64,000 nt of DNA from Sphingomonas sp. QA11 (GCF_028473665.1 NZ_CP098774.1:1984001-2048000); one strand, 5' to 3'; counted from the stretch's first letter, positions 42,367 through 53,073 are shown. A program made the numbers and translations. The notes: generated by a model not told the origin, from the letters alone.

Positions 42367-44037
42367 ATGTCTTTCGATACCATGACGAAACCGATCGCTC
42401 CGGCCCGTAACCGGCTGCTCGTCCAATGGACGGAAGCTGGAATATTGATGCTCATCCTGGCGATCGCGGCGGGATTGCGGATTTATGGCGTCGGCTTCGG
42501 CCTGCCCGCGCTGAATGATCCGGACGAGCCGCTGTTCGTGATGAAGTCGCTCGACATGCTGCGAAACCACAGCCTCAATCCGGGCTGGTTCGGTCACCCG
42601 GGCACCACGACCCTCTATTGCCTCGCCCTGGTCAGCCTGGGCGTGGGCGGCCTGGGCATCGCCACCGGCCGCTTCGCTGACAGCCAGGCGCTCATGGCAG
42701 CCGTCTATGCCGATCCCGGCATCCTGTTCCTGCCAGCCCGGCTGTTCATCGTCGCCTGCGGCATTGCCTGCGTCTGGCTCACCTGGTCGCTGGGCAAAAG
42801 GCTTGGCGGCCCCAGGCTCGGGCTGGTCGCCGCGGCGTTCCTCGCGGTGAACTCGGTCCATATCGAATATTCGCAGATCATCCGCACCGACGTGCAGGCG
42901 ACCGTCTTCATGCTGCTGAGCACCCGATCGGCGGTGGCCATCGCGCGCGGGGGCCGGCCGCGCGACTACCTGATGGCCGGCGTCTGGGCAGGCCTTGCCT
43001 GCGCGACCAAATGGCCGGCGGCGATCATCGTCCTCAATCCGTTGTGCGCCGGCCTCTATCGGGGCTGGCATGATCGCCACGAACTGCGGCGCGTCGCGCT
43101 GCTGCCCGTCATGGCGCTTGCCACCCTGCTGCTCGTTTCGCCCTATCTGCTGCTCGATTATCCCACGGTAGTGCAAAACCTCGCCGGTGAAGCGCGGACG
43201 GCACATCCCGGTGCGACGGGCGGCGGTTTCCTGGCCAATCTCGCCTGGTATGCGGGCCATCCGCTATTGGCGTCGTTCGGCGGAGCTGGCCTCGCCCTGG
43301 TCCTGCTCGGCGCGATCGGCGCATTGCGTCGCGCGCGGGTTGCAACCGTCGCAGTTCTGCCCGGCGCCCTCGCGTTCCTGCTGGTCATCGGCGCTCAGGC
43401 CCTGCTCTGGGAACGCTGGATCGTGCCGCTGTTGCCCTTCGCGGCGATCGCGGCAGCGGCGGAGCTGTGCTGGCTGGCCGACTGGTTGCGCGCCCGGGTG
43501 AATCGCCGCCTCCCCCTGCTCGAAGCCATGGCAGCGCTGTTGCTGGCGCTCCCGATGCTCCAGGCCGCGAAGGTCAGTGCAACAGAGCGTGCGCATGACA
43601 CGCGCCAGGCCGCCAGTGCCTGGATCAGGGAAAACGCTCCGCCCGGCAGCAGGATCGTGGTGGAACATGCCGCGTTCGATCTGCTTCAGATGGGCGCCTG
43701 GCGCTTCCTGTTTCCCCTCGGCTCCGCCGGTTGCGTCGATGTCGAGGATATCCTCGCCAAGCGAATCCGCTATTCGGAGGTAGAGACCCTGCGATCGGGA
43801 CGGGCCGTCGTCGATCTTGCCCATGTGGATGCCGCGCTGCTTCCCACCTGCCGCGCCGACTTCGTCATCCTGAGCCATTATGACGGCTATCGTGCCGACC
43901 CGGCACATTTCCCGGACGAACTCGCCCGATATGCTCAATTGCTACGCGGTGGCAGGCAGGTCGCCGTGATCCGCCCCAAACCCGGTATCCGGACCGGGCC
44001 CGTGGTCCGGATCATCAGCCTGTCGCCGGCACGATAG
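42367..44037 (+). CDS. GT39-like membrane glycosyltransferase
   Basis: The 556-residue protein has about eleven transmembrane segments, an NDPDEP acidic motif in the first outer loop (about 55-60), and a C-terminal soluble tail, as in lipid-carrier-dependent GT-C enzymes (ArnT/GT39/GT83 group). It would transfer a sugar from a polyprenyl phosphate donor in the periplasm. The start may instead be ATG 42382; neither has a good ribosome-binding site. Confidence 0.75.
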   Translation: MSFDTMTKPIAPARNRLLVQWTEAGILMLILAIAAGLRIYGVGFGLPALNDPDEPLFVMKSLDMLRNHSLNPGWFGHPGTTTLYCLALVSLGVGGLGIATGRFADSQALMAAVYADPGILFLPARLFIVACGIACVWLTWSLGKRLGGPRLGLVAAAFLAVNSVHIEYSQIIRTDVQATVFMLLSTRSAVAIARGGRPRDYLMAGVWAGLACATKWPAAIIVLNPLCAGLYRGWHDRHELRRVALLPVMALATLLLVSPYLLLDYPTVVQNLAGEARTAHPGATGGGFLANLAWYAGHPLLASFGGAGLALVLLGAIGALRRARVATVAVLPGALAFLLVIGAQALLWERWIVPLLPFAAIAAAAELCWLADWLRARVNRRLPLLEAMAALLLALPMLQAAKVSATERAHDTRQAASAWIRENAPPGSRIVVEHAAFDLLQMGAWRFLFPLGSAGCVDVEDILAKRIRYSEVETLRSGRAVVDLAHVDAALLPTCRADFVILSHYDGYRADPAHFPDELARYAQLLRGGRQVAVIRPKPGIRTGPVVRIISLSPAR

Positions 44038-44052
44038 CCTCGGGCTCTATCG

Positions 44053-47000
44053 TCAATAATCCTTGGAATAGCGCAGGTTGATCGCGGTGCCGTTGGAGCC
44101 GCCGGTCTGGCTCAGGATGCTCAACGCCTTCGACAGGGCGATCTCGATCTGGGTCGCGGTGAAGCCCCGGGTATCGGTGACGATCTCCACATAGATATCG
44201 TTCGAGATATATTTGCCCGCGGCGACCGACGTTCCGCGCCCGGTTGCCTCGTCCGCCCCGAGAACCCGCAGGCGATCGATGCCGGAAGCCGACCGTAGCT
44301 TGCCGAGCGGATTGAGCCCGCCGCCCGAGCCGCGCAACGAATTGAGCGCGGCGGCAAGCTGGATCGCCTGCATCGGCGACAATTCGGTCACCGAATTGCC
44401 GAACAGGATCCGCGAGAGCAATTCGTCCTGCGGCAGGCTGGGCGAGGAGCTGAAGGTGATCTGCGGGTTCTGCGCCCGGCCGGCGATATTGATCGTGACG
44501 GCGGTGCCGGAAATGGTCGCCGTCGCCTTCATCGACAGCAACGGGTTCGTCACCGCGCCGCCCTCGAAACGGATCACACTCTCCTGATCAAGATCGAAGC
44601 GCTTGCCCGCGAAATTGTAGGTGCCGCGCACCAGATCGACATTGCCGATGACTTCCGGCGTGGCGGAGGTGCCGCCGACCCGCAAATCCGCGCTCCATTC
44701 GCTCTCCAGGCCCATGCCGGAAACGAACAGGCGATTGTCGGCATGGATTCGCAGGTCGAGCTTGAACAGGCTGGGCACGCCTGCCGCCGCCGCGGCGGCA
44801 TCGCTCGCTGCCTGGGCGCGGCTGGTGCCCTTGCGCCGCACGCCCTGGAGCTCGGCGACTTCGGCCGCGCCCTGGCGGATGATCTCGTACCGTACCTCGG
44901 GCAGGTTAAGCGTACCGGAGACCAGCCCGCCATTCGCCTTGCTGTTGGTGACGGCGATATCCCCGGAGACGGTCGCGCCAAGTGCATCGCTGCGGGCAAG
45001 CTGCGCGTTGCTCAATGTCGCCCTTATATCGATCGGGAAGCCCGCATCGGCCCCGAAGCCGACGCTGCCCTTTGCTGAAACGCTGCCCTTCCCGGCGCGC
45101 CCGTTGAATTCGGTGATCTCAAGCCGGTCGCTGGTGAAGCGGCCGCTCAGCCGGATCGCGCTGATGCGCGTGCCATAGGTCTCATTGTCATAAGCGAGCG
45201 CATTGGCCCGGATCAGGCCGGTCAGTTGCGGGCTGGACAGACGGCCGGAGAAATCGGCGGCAATGCCGATCTGGCCGGTAAGCGTCTGGTTCGCGAGGCC
45301 GGCCAGGCTCCACAAGACATCGGCCGGGCCATTGTAGCGGATTCCGCCGCCCAGCGGCGCATTCATCAGGGCGGTCGTCCAGTCCCCCTCGCCGACAGGC
45401 TGCAACCGCACCTGCGCCCGGCCGATCGCCGCCCCGCCGCGCTTGATCAGCGCACCAAGCGTGCCGCCTTCGGGACGGAGCGTGCCAAGCGCGGAGATGT
45501 CGACCGGCGTCGAGACGACCGCGGCCCCCGAACGCGTGAAACCGCGAACGTCGAGGTGCAGATCGGCGCGCGGCATTCCCGACCCGGCCTGTACGAAGTC
45601 GAGGCTGCCGGTCGCGCGGCCGCCAATGCCCGCACCGGCAGCGAACGCATTGAGGATCGCGAGATCGAAATTGTCGAACCGCGACTGAAGCTCCAGGGTC
45701 TTGCCATAGCGCCCGGCAACCCGGACCTGCCCCTGCGGCACGACGATCGCGACCGGCGCGAGCGCATAGGTGCCATGATCGTTCCTGATTATCGCCGGCT
45801 GGGCCAGATGGAATGCCACGGTGCCGACCTGCCCCTGCGCCGCGACCCGGTACAGGTCAGGCGAAAGCTGCGCGTTGGCGGCGACGCGGAAGCTCACGCC
45901 GCTCTCGCCGTTGGCGACGACTTGCGCGGTGCCGTGGCCACCCTGATAATTCACCTTGGCGCGCGCGGTCTGGAGGTAGAAGCCGCCCTGGCGGACGCCG
46001 GCAAGCTGTATATCGGCGACGATTTCCGGCGCCTTGGCATAGAGCGTGATCGTCGCCTCAACGATCGCGCGTTCGATCACGAGCTTTGCCTCGCCGGGGA
46101 TATGCGCGCCGTTTGCGCGGGCCGAAACCTGGGCGCGCTGCACGGCGCCGACCGCCGACAGGGTGACGGTGCCGTTGATCCCAGACCCGTTGGCGGTGAG
46201 CCGGCCCAGGAACGGACCCGCGGGTGCCTGACGAACCGTGCCGGCGAAATCGACCCCGGCGAAACGCGCACGGTGGATGTCGATCGTCAGCGGCCCTCCG
46301 CCGGTGCGGATCAGCACGTCAGCGTTGAACGGCCCGTAGGGCGATCCGCCGGTCGCCACCACGGCATAGCCGGTGCCTGTGCCCCGGATCGTCGCCTCCA
46401 CATCGCTGAGCTGCACGCCGACATTGGGACGACTGGCGCGCAGCCTGATCAGCGGGCGCTCGGCGGTGCCCGACACGACAAGCGCGAGCGGGCCATATTG
46501 CGTCGAACTGCCCTGCGCGGTGAAGGCGATTCGGCCATCGGGCAGATAGCTGCCCTGGCCTCCGGTGAGGCGGAAGCTTGGTGCCGCAACGCGCAGATTC
46601 TCGACCCGGAACACACCCTTCGGATCGAAGCTGATGTTGCCGACGATCACGGCGCGGCCGCCGAGGAAATTCTCGACGCCCGCGTTGTCGAGCTTCACCG
46701 TGGCGACCCCGAACCGCCCCTTCAGCCCGAAGCCACCCGACGCTACGGTAACCAGCTTCATGTCGGTCGTGGCGTTGATGATGCCGACTCCGTCGATGCG
46801 GTAATCGTTGATCCGGCCCTTCAGGCCAGCACGATATATGCCGGTCGAGAGGTCGGCGACCACGATCGCGGTCGCGTCGATCTGCGGCGAACGAATGCGC
46901 AGATTGTCCGACAGGATGGTATCCCCGGAAATCGCGAACTCGCCGTTCACGGTCACCTTGGTGAGCAGTCCGCCGGCCGCAGCGTTCAACCCGGTGACTC

Positions 47001-48258
47001 GCGCGATGCGGGCCGAGACGGGCACGATGATCCGGTCGGCATCAACCCGGCTGCGCCCCTCGGCATAAAGGCCCTGCACCACGGTCTTATCGAAGCCGAT
47101 CGCCGCCGCGCTGATCTTGTAATCGACCAGCGGCCGGACAAAGGCACCGTCGAGGCGAAGCGAGGCGCGGACATCGCGACCGTTGAGATTCGGTGCGATC
47201 GATCCCGGGGTGAGCAGCCCTGCCTCGACCTGCATGCCCTCGAAACGACTCTTCGCCAGATCCACCACGCCATTAGCCGTCACCGCCAGCGCATTGGAGC
47301 GCAGCGACAGCCTTGTGGTCGCGCGGCGCGCAGCGAGCGTGGTGGTGAAGTCGACCAGCAACGCCGGTGCGGTCAGCCGCTCGACCGGCCCGGCCAGGAT
47401 CAACCCGGGATGAAGCGGCCCGCGCACGGTGAAGGTGCCGTTGCGCGCGGTGACGTCCAGCGCGGCAAGCGTCTTACCGCCGAGCGCTGCCTCGGCCTTG
47501 CCCTGCCAGGACGACCAACTTCCGCGCCCGTTGATCTGCGCGGCCAGCGGCTGCTTCAGCCCGGCCATCCCCGCGACGATCCCTCCGGCCGGAGCATTGA
47601 GTCGCGCGTCGACGATCAGGCGATCCTGGTCCGGCACCGCATCGAGCACGAGCGCAAGCCGATCGCCCCCGTCGAGCGCGGCGGCGTTGCCGGTGATCTG
47701 CGCGCGAGCATCGGCGATATGCGCCACCGCATCGAGCGTCATTGTCCGTCGCGTGCCCGTGATCGGCGCGCCGAGGACGAGACGTCCGACCTTCAGGCGC
47801 CCGATATCGATGTCGATATCAGGCAGGGTCGGCGCATTGGGATCGCTCGGCACCGGCTTCAGCTCGGGCAACCGGGCGAGCGTGATCAACGGCGCGGCGG
47901 CGGAGCGTATATCAGCGTGGTTGCGGATGAAGGCGAAGGGCCGCCAGTCGAGATCGATCCGCGGCGCGGTCGCGAAGACTCCCTTCGGGTCGCTGATCCT
48001 CAGGTCGCGGATGGTGAGCTTGCCGTAGAGCGAGCCGTCCAGGCGCCCGAGCTCGACCTTGAGGCCGGATGCCGTTTCATAGCCTGAGAGCTTGCCGACC
48101 AGAAAACGCCGGCCAGGGTCGGTATTCAGCGCGAAGACCGCGACGATCGCCAGGGCGAGCAGACCGGCGAGCGCGATGGCCAGCCAGGTCGCGATGCGCC
48201 CGATCGGGAAACGGCGGCGCGGTGCCGGTGCGGCGGTCTCGACGTCGGTTTCCGGCAT
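44053..48258 (-). CDS. tamB: Translocation and assembly module subunit TamB
   Basis: The 1401-residue protein has a single N-terminal transmembrane anchor (about 22-43), a very long beta-rich repeat region and a C-terminal TamB domain (from about 1080, ending NLRYSKDY). TamB spans the periplasm and works with TamA in outer-membrane protein insertion and lipid transport. It starts in a TGATG overlap with the stop of the tamA gene. The antisense strand is open for long stretches, which is a GC artefact. Confidence 0.92.
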   Translation of the reverse strand: MPETDVETAAPAPRRRFPIGRIATWLAIALAGLLALAIVAVFALNTDPGRRFLVGKLSGYETASGLKVELGRLDGSLYGKLTIRDLRISDPKGVFATAPRIDLDWRPFAFIRNHADIRSAAAPLITLARLPELKPVPSDPNAPTLPDIDIDIGRLKVGRLVLGAPITGTRRTMTLDAVAHIADARAQITGNAAALDGGDRLALVLDAVPDQDRLIVDARLNAPAGGIVAGMAGLKQPLAAQINGRGSWSSWQGKAEAALGGKTLAALDVTARNGTFTVRGPLHPGLILAGPVERLTAPALLVDFTTTLAARRATTRLSLRSNALAVTANGVVDLAKSRFEGMQVEAGLLTPGSIAPNLNGRDVRASLRLDGAFVRPLVDYKISAAAIGFDKTVVQGLYAEGRSRVDADRIIVPVSARIARVTGLNAAAGGLLTKVTVNGEFAISGDTILSDNLRIRSPQIDATAIVVADLSTGIYRAGLKGRINDYRIDGVGIINATTDMKLVTVASGGFGLKGRFGVATVKLDNAGVENFLGGRAVIVGNISFDPKGVFRVENLRVAAPSFRLTGGQGSYLPDGRIAFTAQGSSTQYGPLALVVSGTAERPLIRLRASRPNVGVQLSDVEATIRGTGTGYAVVATGGSPYGPFNADVLIRTGGGPLTIDIHRARFAGVDFAGTVRQAPAGPFLGRLTANGSGINGTVTLSAVGAVQRAQVSARANGAHIPGEAKLVIERAIVEATITLYAKAPEIVADIQLAGVRQGGFYLQTARAKVNYQGGHGTAQVVANGESGVSFRVAANAQLSPDLYRVAAQGQVGTVAFHLAQPAIIRNDHGTYALAPVAIVVPQGQVRVAGRYGKTLELQSRFDNFDLAILNAFAAGAGIGGRATGSLDFVQAGSGMPRADLHLDVRGFTRSGAAVVSTPVDISALGTLRPEGGTLGALIKRGGAAIGRAQVRLQPVGEGDWTTALMNAPLGGGIRYNGPADVLWSLAGLANQTLTGQIGIAADFSGRLSSPQLTGLIRANALAYDNETYGTRISAIRLSGRFTSDRLEITEFNGRAGKGSVSAKGSVGFGADAGFPIDIRATLSNAQLARSDALGATVSGDIAVTNSKANGGLVSGTLNLPEVRYEIIRQGAAEVAELQGVRRKGTSRAQAASDAAAAAAGVPSLFKLDLRIHADNRLFVSGMGLESEWSADLRVGGTSATPEVIGNVDLVRGTYNFAGKRFDLDQESVIRFEGGAVTNPLLSMKATATISGTAVTINIAGRAQNPQITFSSSPSLPQDELLSRILFGNSVTELSPMQAIQLAAALNSLRGSGGGLNPLGKLRSASGIDRLRVLGADEATGRGTSVAAGKYISNDIYVEIVTDTRGFTATQIEIALSKALSILSQTGGSNGTAINLRYSKDY

Positions 48259-50408
48259 CAGAAGGCCTGTCCGATCGAGATATAGATCGCGACCTTGGAT
48301 TCGCCCTTGCGCCGGCCAAGCGGGGTGGCGACGTCGAAGCGAACCGGGCCGAAATTGGTATAATAGCGCGCACCGATGCCGGCGCCGTAGCGCAGGTCGG
48401 TGAATTTGGGCTGGGTCGAGGCATAGGCCTGGCCGACGTCGAAGAAGGGTACGATCCCGAAATTGCCGAACCGGTACCGCGCCTCGATCGCGCCCTCGAC
48501 CAGGCTGCGCCCGCCCACCGGATCATTGTTGCTGTCGCGCGGACCGAGTTGCTGATAGCCGAAACCCCGCACCGAGCCGCCACCGCCCGCATAAAGCCGA
48601 CGCGAGGGCGCGATCGCATCGCGCGGTGCGCCGGCGATCGAGGCAACGCGGATTCGACCCGCCATCACCAGGCTGTCCGTGACCGGGTAATAGGTGCTGC
48701 CGTCCATCTGGGCGCGGATATAACGATAGTTGCTGCCTTCGGTCTGTGACGTCTCGGGGCTGATGCGGACCATCGCGCGGAAGCCCTTGGTCGGATCGAG
48801 CAGGCTGTTGGTGCTGTCGAAACCGACCTGGCCGTTTATCCCGGCGATGCCGTAATTCTGATAAGCGCGCTTGCCCGTCGCCGCCTGGAACGTGTCTTCG
48901 CGCGATCCAAGCAGTTCGAAGCCATAGGCCCAGGTCCAGCGCTTCTGCCAGATCGGCGTTGAATCAAGCGAGATCCGGCCGTTGATACCCAGCGTCAGCG
49001 CCTTGTATGCGTCGAAATTCTGACGATTGGCGGTAACCGAAAGCAGCACCGTCTTGTCGCGCCGTCCGGCATTGGCCCGGCGGAACGTCGCGGCCGCGCC
49101 CTGCTCCTGGGTTCCTGCCGTGCCGCTGAACGCAAGCGACCCTTCCGCGCCGAACAGATTGCGATGTGTCCAGCTCGCATCGAGTCGCAGGCCCTGCCCG
49201 GTCGAATAGCCGGCAGTCGCGGCCAGCCGTCGGGGCTTACCCGCATTCTGGGTGACGAGCAGGTCGACCACCTCGGTCCCATCGGGCGCGAGCTGGCCTG
49301 TACGCCGCGGCTCGACCGCGACACTGTCGAACAGCCCGGTCGCGACCAGCGCCTCGCGCAGATCGTTGACTCGGCGGTCGTCATAGAGTTCGCCCGGCTT
49401 GAACCGCGCGAGGACGCCGACATGGGCCGCGTTGAACGCCAGCTTGCCGGTCGTGGAGTACGTGCCGAACGACGAACGCGGTCCGGGATCGACCGGCAGC
49501 GTATAGGCGCCGAGATGAGTCGCATCGTCGAGCTCGATGTCGCGCTCCCCGACCTTGACGAAGGGATAGCCCTGCTGCGGCAATTGCAGCGCCACGCCAC
49601 CCTCCGCTGCCTCGATCGCGCTGGCGACGATCGGATCGCCGGTCCGCAACGCAAGCGCGCTCCTGACAAGGCCCGGCGGCACCGTCTCGGGCCCTTCGAT
49701 CACGATCGCGCCGAGCGTATAGCGCGAACCGGGCGAGGCGCTGATCGTCGCGGTGACTCGACCGGGCTGGTTCTGCACCGGCTCGACCAGCGACGAAACG
49801 ACGCCGTCATAATAGCCTTCGGCCCGCAACATCCGCAGCGCCAGGCCCTCATCCTCCCGGGCACGGGCTGAAATCACCGCGCCGTTGGCGCCCTTGCCGT
49901 CCCCCTTGTCGAGCGAGGAGAGCGCCCGGAAGGGATGCTCCAGGCCGACCGCTTCCAACCCCTCGACCTTGACCGAATACCGAAGCTCGGGAGGCGCATC
50001 GGAGGCCTCCTTGCCGGTGGCCGCGGCAGGCGGCTCGACGTCGAAGCCCGCTAATGGCGGCAGTGGTTCGGCGAGCGCCGGGTCGACCGCGGCGGGCGCG
50101 GCGGCGGGCTGCTGCGCCGGTTGCGCACCGGCAGGAGTGGCTGGCTGCGTCACCGGCATCAAATCAATGCTTTCGATCGGCGCGAGCGGCTGGTTCAGGG
50201 CGGGGTCGATCGCCGGCAATGCCTGCTCGAACTGCGAATCCGGGATGATCGGCGCGTCGGCACCCTGTCCCGCGGGATCAGTCGCCTTGGCGGATTCTTT
50301 CTGACTATCCCGCGCCTGCTCGAGCGGATCTGGACGCCGTTGCGCCGTGGCAGGTTGTGCCATCGCGCATGCGCTGGCCAACAGGATGACGCTCGACCGT
50401 GAATGCAA
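48258..50408 (-). CDS. tamA: BamA/TamA-family outer-membrane assembly protein
   Basis: The 716-residue protein has a signal peptide (cleavage near PATAQ), a Pro/Ala-rich stretch (about 50-140), POTRA-like repeats (about 150-385) and a 16-strand barrel with GGGGSVRGFGYQQLGPRD (the conserved VRGF loop) and a terminal aromatic (IGQAF). It begins with a TTG codon at 50408, chosen because the signal peptide starts there. It forms an operon with tamB. Confidence 0.88.
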   Translation of the reverse strand: MHSRSSVILLASACAMAQPATAQRRPDPLEQARDSQKESAKATDPAGQGADAPIIPDSQFEQALPAIDPALNQPLAPIESIDLMPVTQPATPAGAQPAQQPAAAPAAVDPALAEPLPPLAGFDVEPPAAATGKEASDAPPELRYSVKVEGLEAVGLEHPFRALSSLDKGDGKGANGAVISARAREDEGLALRMLRAEGYYDGVVSSLVEPVQNQPGRVTATISASPGSRYTLGAIVIEGPETVPPGLVRSALALRTGDPIVASAIEAAEGGVALQLPQQGYPFVKVGERDIELDDATHLGAYTLPVDPGPRSSFGTYSTTGKLAFNAAHVGVLARFKPGELYDDRRVNDLREALVATGLFDSVAVEPRRTGQLAPDGTEVVDLLVTQNAGKPRRLAATAGYSTGQGLRLDASWTHRNLFGAEGSLAFSGTAGTQEQGAAATFRRANAGRRDKTVLLSVTANRQNFDAYKALTLGINGRISLDSTPIWQKRWTWAYGFELLGSREDTFQAATGKRAYQNYGIAGINGQVGFDSTNSLLDPTKGFRAMVRISPETSQTEGSNYRYIRAQMDGSTYYPVTDSLVMAGRIRVASIAGAPRDAIAPSRRLYAGGGGSVRGFGYQQLGPRDSNNDPVGGRSLVEGAIEARYRFGNFGIVPFFDVGQAYASTQPKFTDLRYGAGIGARYYTNFGPVRFDVATPLGRRKGESKVAIYISIGQAF

Positions 50409-50643
50409 AACCGCTTGCCCGCCCCCAGCTAGAATAATCGGCTACTCTCGCAAAGCCTTACGGTTCACGAGCATAGCGGTCCATATGCATTGGAACCGTC
50501 CCGGCCCTTCCTTATAACCAGCCGGTCGCCTTCATGTTCCGGCCGCGCCCAACAAAATCCGCTTGAGCAGCGATTGGGCAGGCGATCCCATAGGCGCTAG
50601 CTTAGCATTCGAGGCGTTTCGACGTGGAGATATGCCAGCCCGC

Positions 50644-51327
50644 TCAGCTTTCGCGTACGGCCACGAGTGTTCCGCTTCTGAAAGGCAACATGCTGGTCCG
50701 CCAGGTCGGGCTCGACAGACGTTCGATCACCGGCTTCAATTCCATGCGGAACTGCGCGACATTATCGACGAACACGATCGCCCCATTCGATAACGACGGC
50801 TCGACCGTTCGAAGAACATCGAGCGCAAGTTGCGGCCAACCATCAAGCAAGAGAAAGTCCACCTGCTCATCGAGGCAGGCTAGCGTTTCGCGTGCGTCGC
50901 CCTCGCGGATCTCCACCAGGTTGGCGAGACCGGCCGCCGCGAGATTCGCTTGCGCTGCCGCCGCCTTCGCCGGCACCAGTTCGGTGCCTATCACGCGTCC
51001 GCCGCAACCCGCGTCCCGAATCGCCGAGGCGAGATAGATGGTCGAGACGCCGAAGGATGTGCCGAATTCGACGGCGCAGCGCGGTCTCCGCGCCCGGGCA
51101 AGCAGGTAGAGGAGATCGCCTTGCGCAGGATTGAGCGGCAGGAGTTTGTCGTCGAAGAAGCCAATGTCCCTGGGCGGCTTGACCGGGCGCCCGAGCAGCA
51201 TGGAAGGCAAGCGGGGCAAATAGTGGCGAAAGAGCGTCGGTAGCTGTTTGCTCGCTTTTCTCTGCAGCCGATCGACGACAGTTCGCGCGGTCGGATCCAG
51301 AACGGAAGGATGAAAAGCGTCAGTCAT
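50644..51327 (-). CDS. Class I SAM-dependent O-methyltransferase
   Basis: The 227-residue protein has a caffeoyl-CoA O-methyltransferase-like core: VEFGTSFGVSTIYLASAI (SAM-binding), GTELVPAKAAAAQANL, and DFLLLDGWPQLALDVL. The acceptor is unknown. GAGGT lies 9 bp upstream of ATG 51327. It is divergent from an AraC-type regulator with 83 bp between the starts, so the regulator may control it. Confidence 0.82.
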   Translation of the reverse strand: MTDAFHPSVLDPTARTVVDRLQRKASKQLPTLFRHYLPRLPSMLLGRPVKPPRDIGFFDDKLLPLNPAQGDLLYLLARARRPRCAVEFGTSFGVSTIYLASAIRDAGCGGRVIGTELVPAKAAAAQANLAAAGLANLVEIREGDARETLACLDEQVDFLLLDGWPQLALDVLRTVEPSLSNGAIVFVDNVAQFRMELKPVIERLSSPTWRTSMLPFRSGTLVAVRES

Positions 51328-51410
51328 AGATCGATACCTCAGACTGTACCTTACTGTCTGCGGCACGACGGCTGTAAAGCATTGCAGCCATGATGTAGCA
51401 TGGAGCTGCC

Positions 51411-52205
51411 ATGATCGCTTATGGACCCACCGCCGTTCCGCTGCCCGTCGGCGAGATCCTGGTCGCCGCCCGCGGCCGCGATCCGGCGGGTCACGGCTCG
51501 CTGCCGCACCGACACCCGGAGGGCCAGCTCTTGGGATCGCTGAAAGGCCTGATCTCGGTCGGCACCGAAAAGGGCGTGTGGGTGGTGCCGGCAACTCATG
51601 CAGTATGGCTGCCGCCACATGAGCCGCACTGGGCACGCTCGCATGGGGCAATGGATGGGTGGACCGTCTATGTGGCGGAAGATGCCTGCGCGGGCCTGCC
51701 CCGCGAGGCCTCCACGATCCGTACCTCCGGCCTGCTGCGCGCGGCAGTGCTGCGGGCCGCGGGGTGGACGCCCGGTCCGAAGGGCCCCGCCGCCGAGCGG
51801 GTTGCGGCCGTAATCCTCGACGAGATCGGCGGCCTGCCGGTGGAGACGTTCGGCCTGTCGCTACCACGCGATCCACGAATGCTGCGGGTTGCGCAAGCGC
51901 TGATCGACGACCCCGCCGATGATCGCGCAATCGGCGCCTGGGCGGCGCTGGCGTGCGTGAGCGAGCGCACGCTCAGCCGCCGGTTCGTTGAGGAGACGGG
52001 CTTCAGCTTGAGGGTCTGGCGCCAGCGCTCGAAACTCATGCGCGCCCTGGAGATGCTGGCTGAGGGACAGGCGGTTACCACGATCGCGCTCGACCTTGGG
52101 TATGCCACGGCAAGCGGTTTCATCGCCCTGTTTCGCCGGACGTTCGGCGAACCGCCTGCCGCCTATCGCGCCGAGGTGATCGATGCGGATCGCGCCGACC
52201 CTTAG
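51411..52205 (+). CDS. AraC-family transcriptional regulator
   Basis: The 264-residue protein has an N-terminal cupin-like sensing region (HRHPEGQLLGSLKGLISVGT) and a C-terminal AraC double helix-turn-helix (CVSERTLSRRFVEETGFSLRVWRQR and ALDLGYATASGFIALFRRTFGEPPAAYR). This is the short AraC type whose genes often sit divergent to their target; here the neighbour is the O-methyltransferase. Confidence 0.9.
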   Translation: MIAYGPTAVPLPVGEILVAARGRDPAGHGSLPHRHPEGQLLGSLKGLISVGTEKGVWVVPATHAVWLPPHEPHWARSHGAMDGWTVYVAEDACAGLPREASTIRTSGLLRAAVLRAAGWTPGPKGPAAERVAAVILDEIGGLPVETFGLSLPRDPRMLRVAQALIDDPADDRAIGAWAALACVSERTLSRRFVEETGFSLRVWRQRSKLMRALEMLAEGQAVTTIALDLGYATASGFIALFRRTFGEPPAAYRAEVIDADRADP

Positions 52206-52455
52206 ATTGCAACGATTCTCGAAACACCCTTCCCAATCGACTCAATAGCTAAGCGTTACGGACAACCGAGCCCCGCACCGTCTTCCTCGCATGAGCTGGA
52301 GCTGTCCCGGCAGGCGCATTCGGGGGTCGGATCATTACCATTCCGTGACGATCTGCTGACGACTTTGTCACGGACACTTGAGCTCAGTCGAACGTTCCAC
52401 AACTGACGGCCGCTGCGGCACGCTTTGCCGCATCGGTCCGTGCCTGGAGGAAGAG

Positions 52456-53034
52456 ATGAAGACGACGAGAACTTCGCGGGCCGCACTGTTTGCAGCGCTG
52501 GGTGCCGCAACCCTGATGACCGCCGGCTGCGCCACCGAAACGACTTACCGGCCAGCGACCGGCACCGGCTTCGAGCGGGCCGGTTATAGCGACCGGATGA
52601 TCGAGCCGAACCGCTTCATGGTGAGCTTCGCGGGCAACAGCTACACATCGCGCGACACGGTCGAGCGCTATCTGCTGTATCACGCGGCGGAGCTGACGGT
52701 TCAGCACGGCTATGATTATTTCATCCTGGCCGATCGCAATACCGATCGGAAGACGCGGACCTACACCACGCCGGGCGCCTTTGGCCCAGGACCATATGGA
52801 TATTGGGGCGCGAGCTGGCGCTATCGCGGCCGCGGCTTCGGCTGGCGTAGCTGGGATCCGTTCTGGGGCGATCCGTTCTGGGATCGCGGCGTCGATGTCA
52901 CCACCGTCGACAAATATGAAGCCAGTTCGGAAATCGTGCTCGGTCGCGGTCCCAAGCCGGCGGACAATGTCCGCGCCTTCGATGCGCGCGAGGTGATCAA
53001 CAACCTCGGCCCGTCGATCGTCGCGCCGAAATAA
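52456..53034 (+). CDS. CC0125/CC1285-family lipoprotein
   Basis: The 192-residue protein has a lipobox TAGC (Cys about 25) and the family pattern GYSDRMIEPNRFMVSFAGNS, then TVERYLLYHAAELT and a Gly/Trp/Pro-rich low-complexity stretch (about 105-145). It is an envelope lipoprotein of unknown function. GGAGGAAGAG precedes ATG 52456. A strong terminator follows at 53040-53068. Confidence 0.85.
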   Translation: MKTTRTSRAALFAALGAATLMTAGCATETTYRPATGTGFERAGYSDRMIEPNRFMVSFAGNSYTSRDTVERYLLYHAAELTVQHGYDYFILADRNTDRKTRTYTTPGAFGPGPYGYWGASWRYRGRGFGWRSWDPFWGDPFWDRGVDVTTVDKYEASSEIVLGRGPKPADNVRAFDAREVINNLGPSIVAPK

Positions 53035-53039
53035 CCAAA

Positions 53040-53068
53040 GGGCTCCCCCGCTCGTCGCGGGGGAGCCC
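53040..53068. terminator. Strong bidirectional terminator between the lipoprotein gene and secA
   Basis: GGGCTCCCCCGC (53040-53051) pairs with GCGGGGGAGCCC (53057-53068) around a five-base loop. A short A-run lies on the left and CTTT on the right. It serves both the lipoprotein gene and the convergent secA. Confidence 0.9.
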
Positions 53069-53073
53069 CTTTC

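Noticed and set aside
45226..48087. 953-codon open frame on the + strand opposite tamB
   Set aside because: The tamB reading is supported by anchor, length and C-terminal domain; the antisense frame is Arg/Asp/Gly-rich with no motif.
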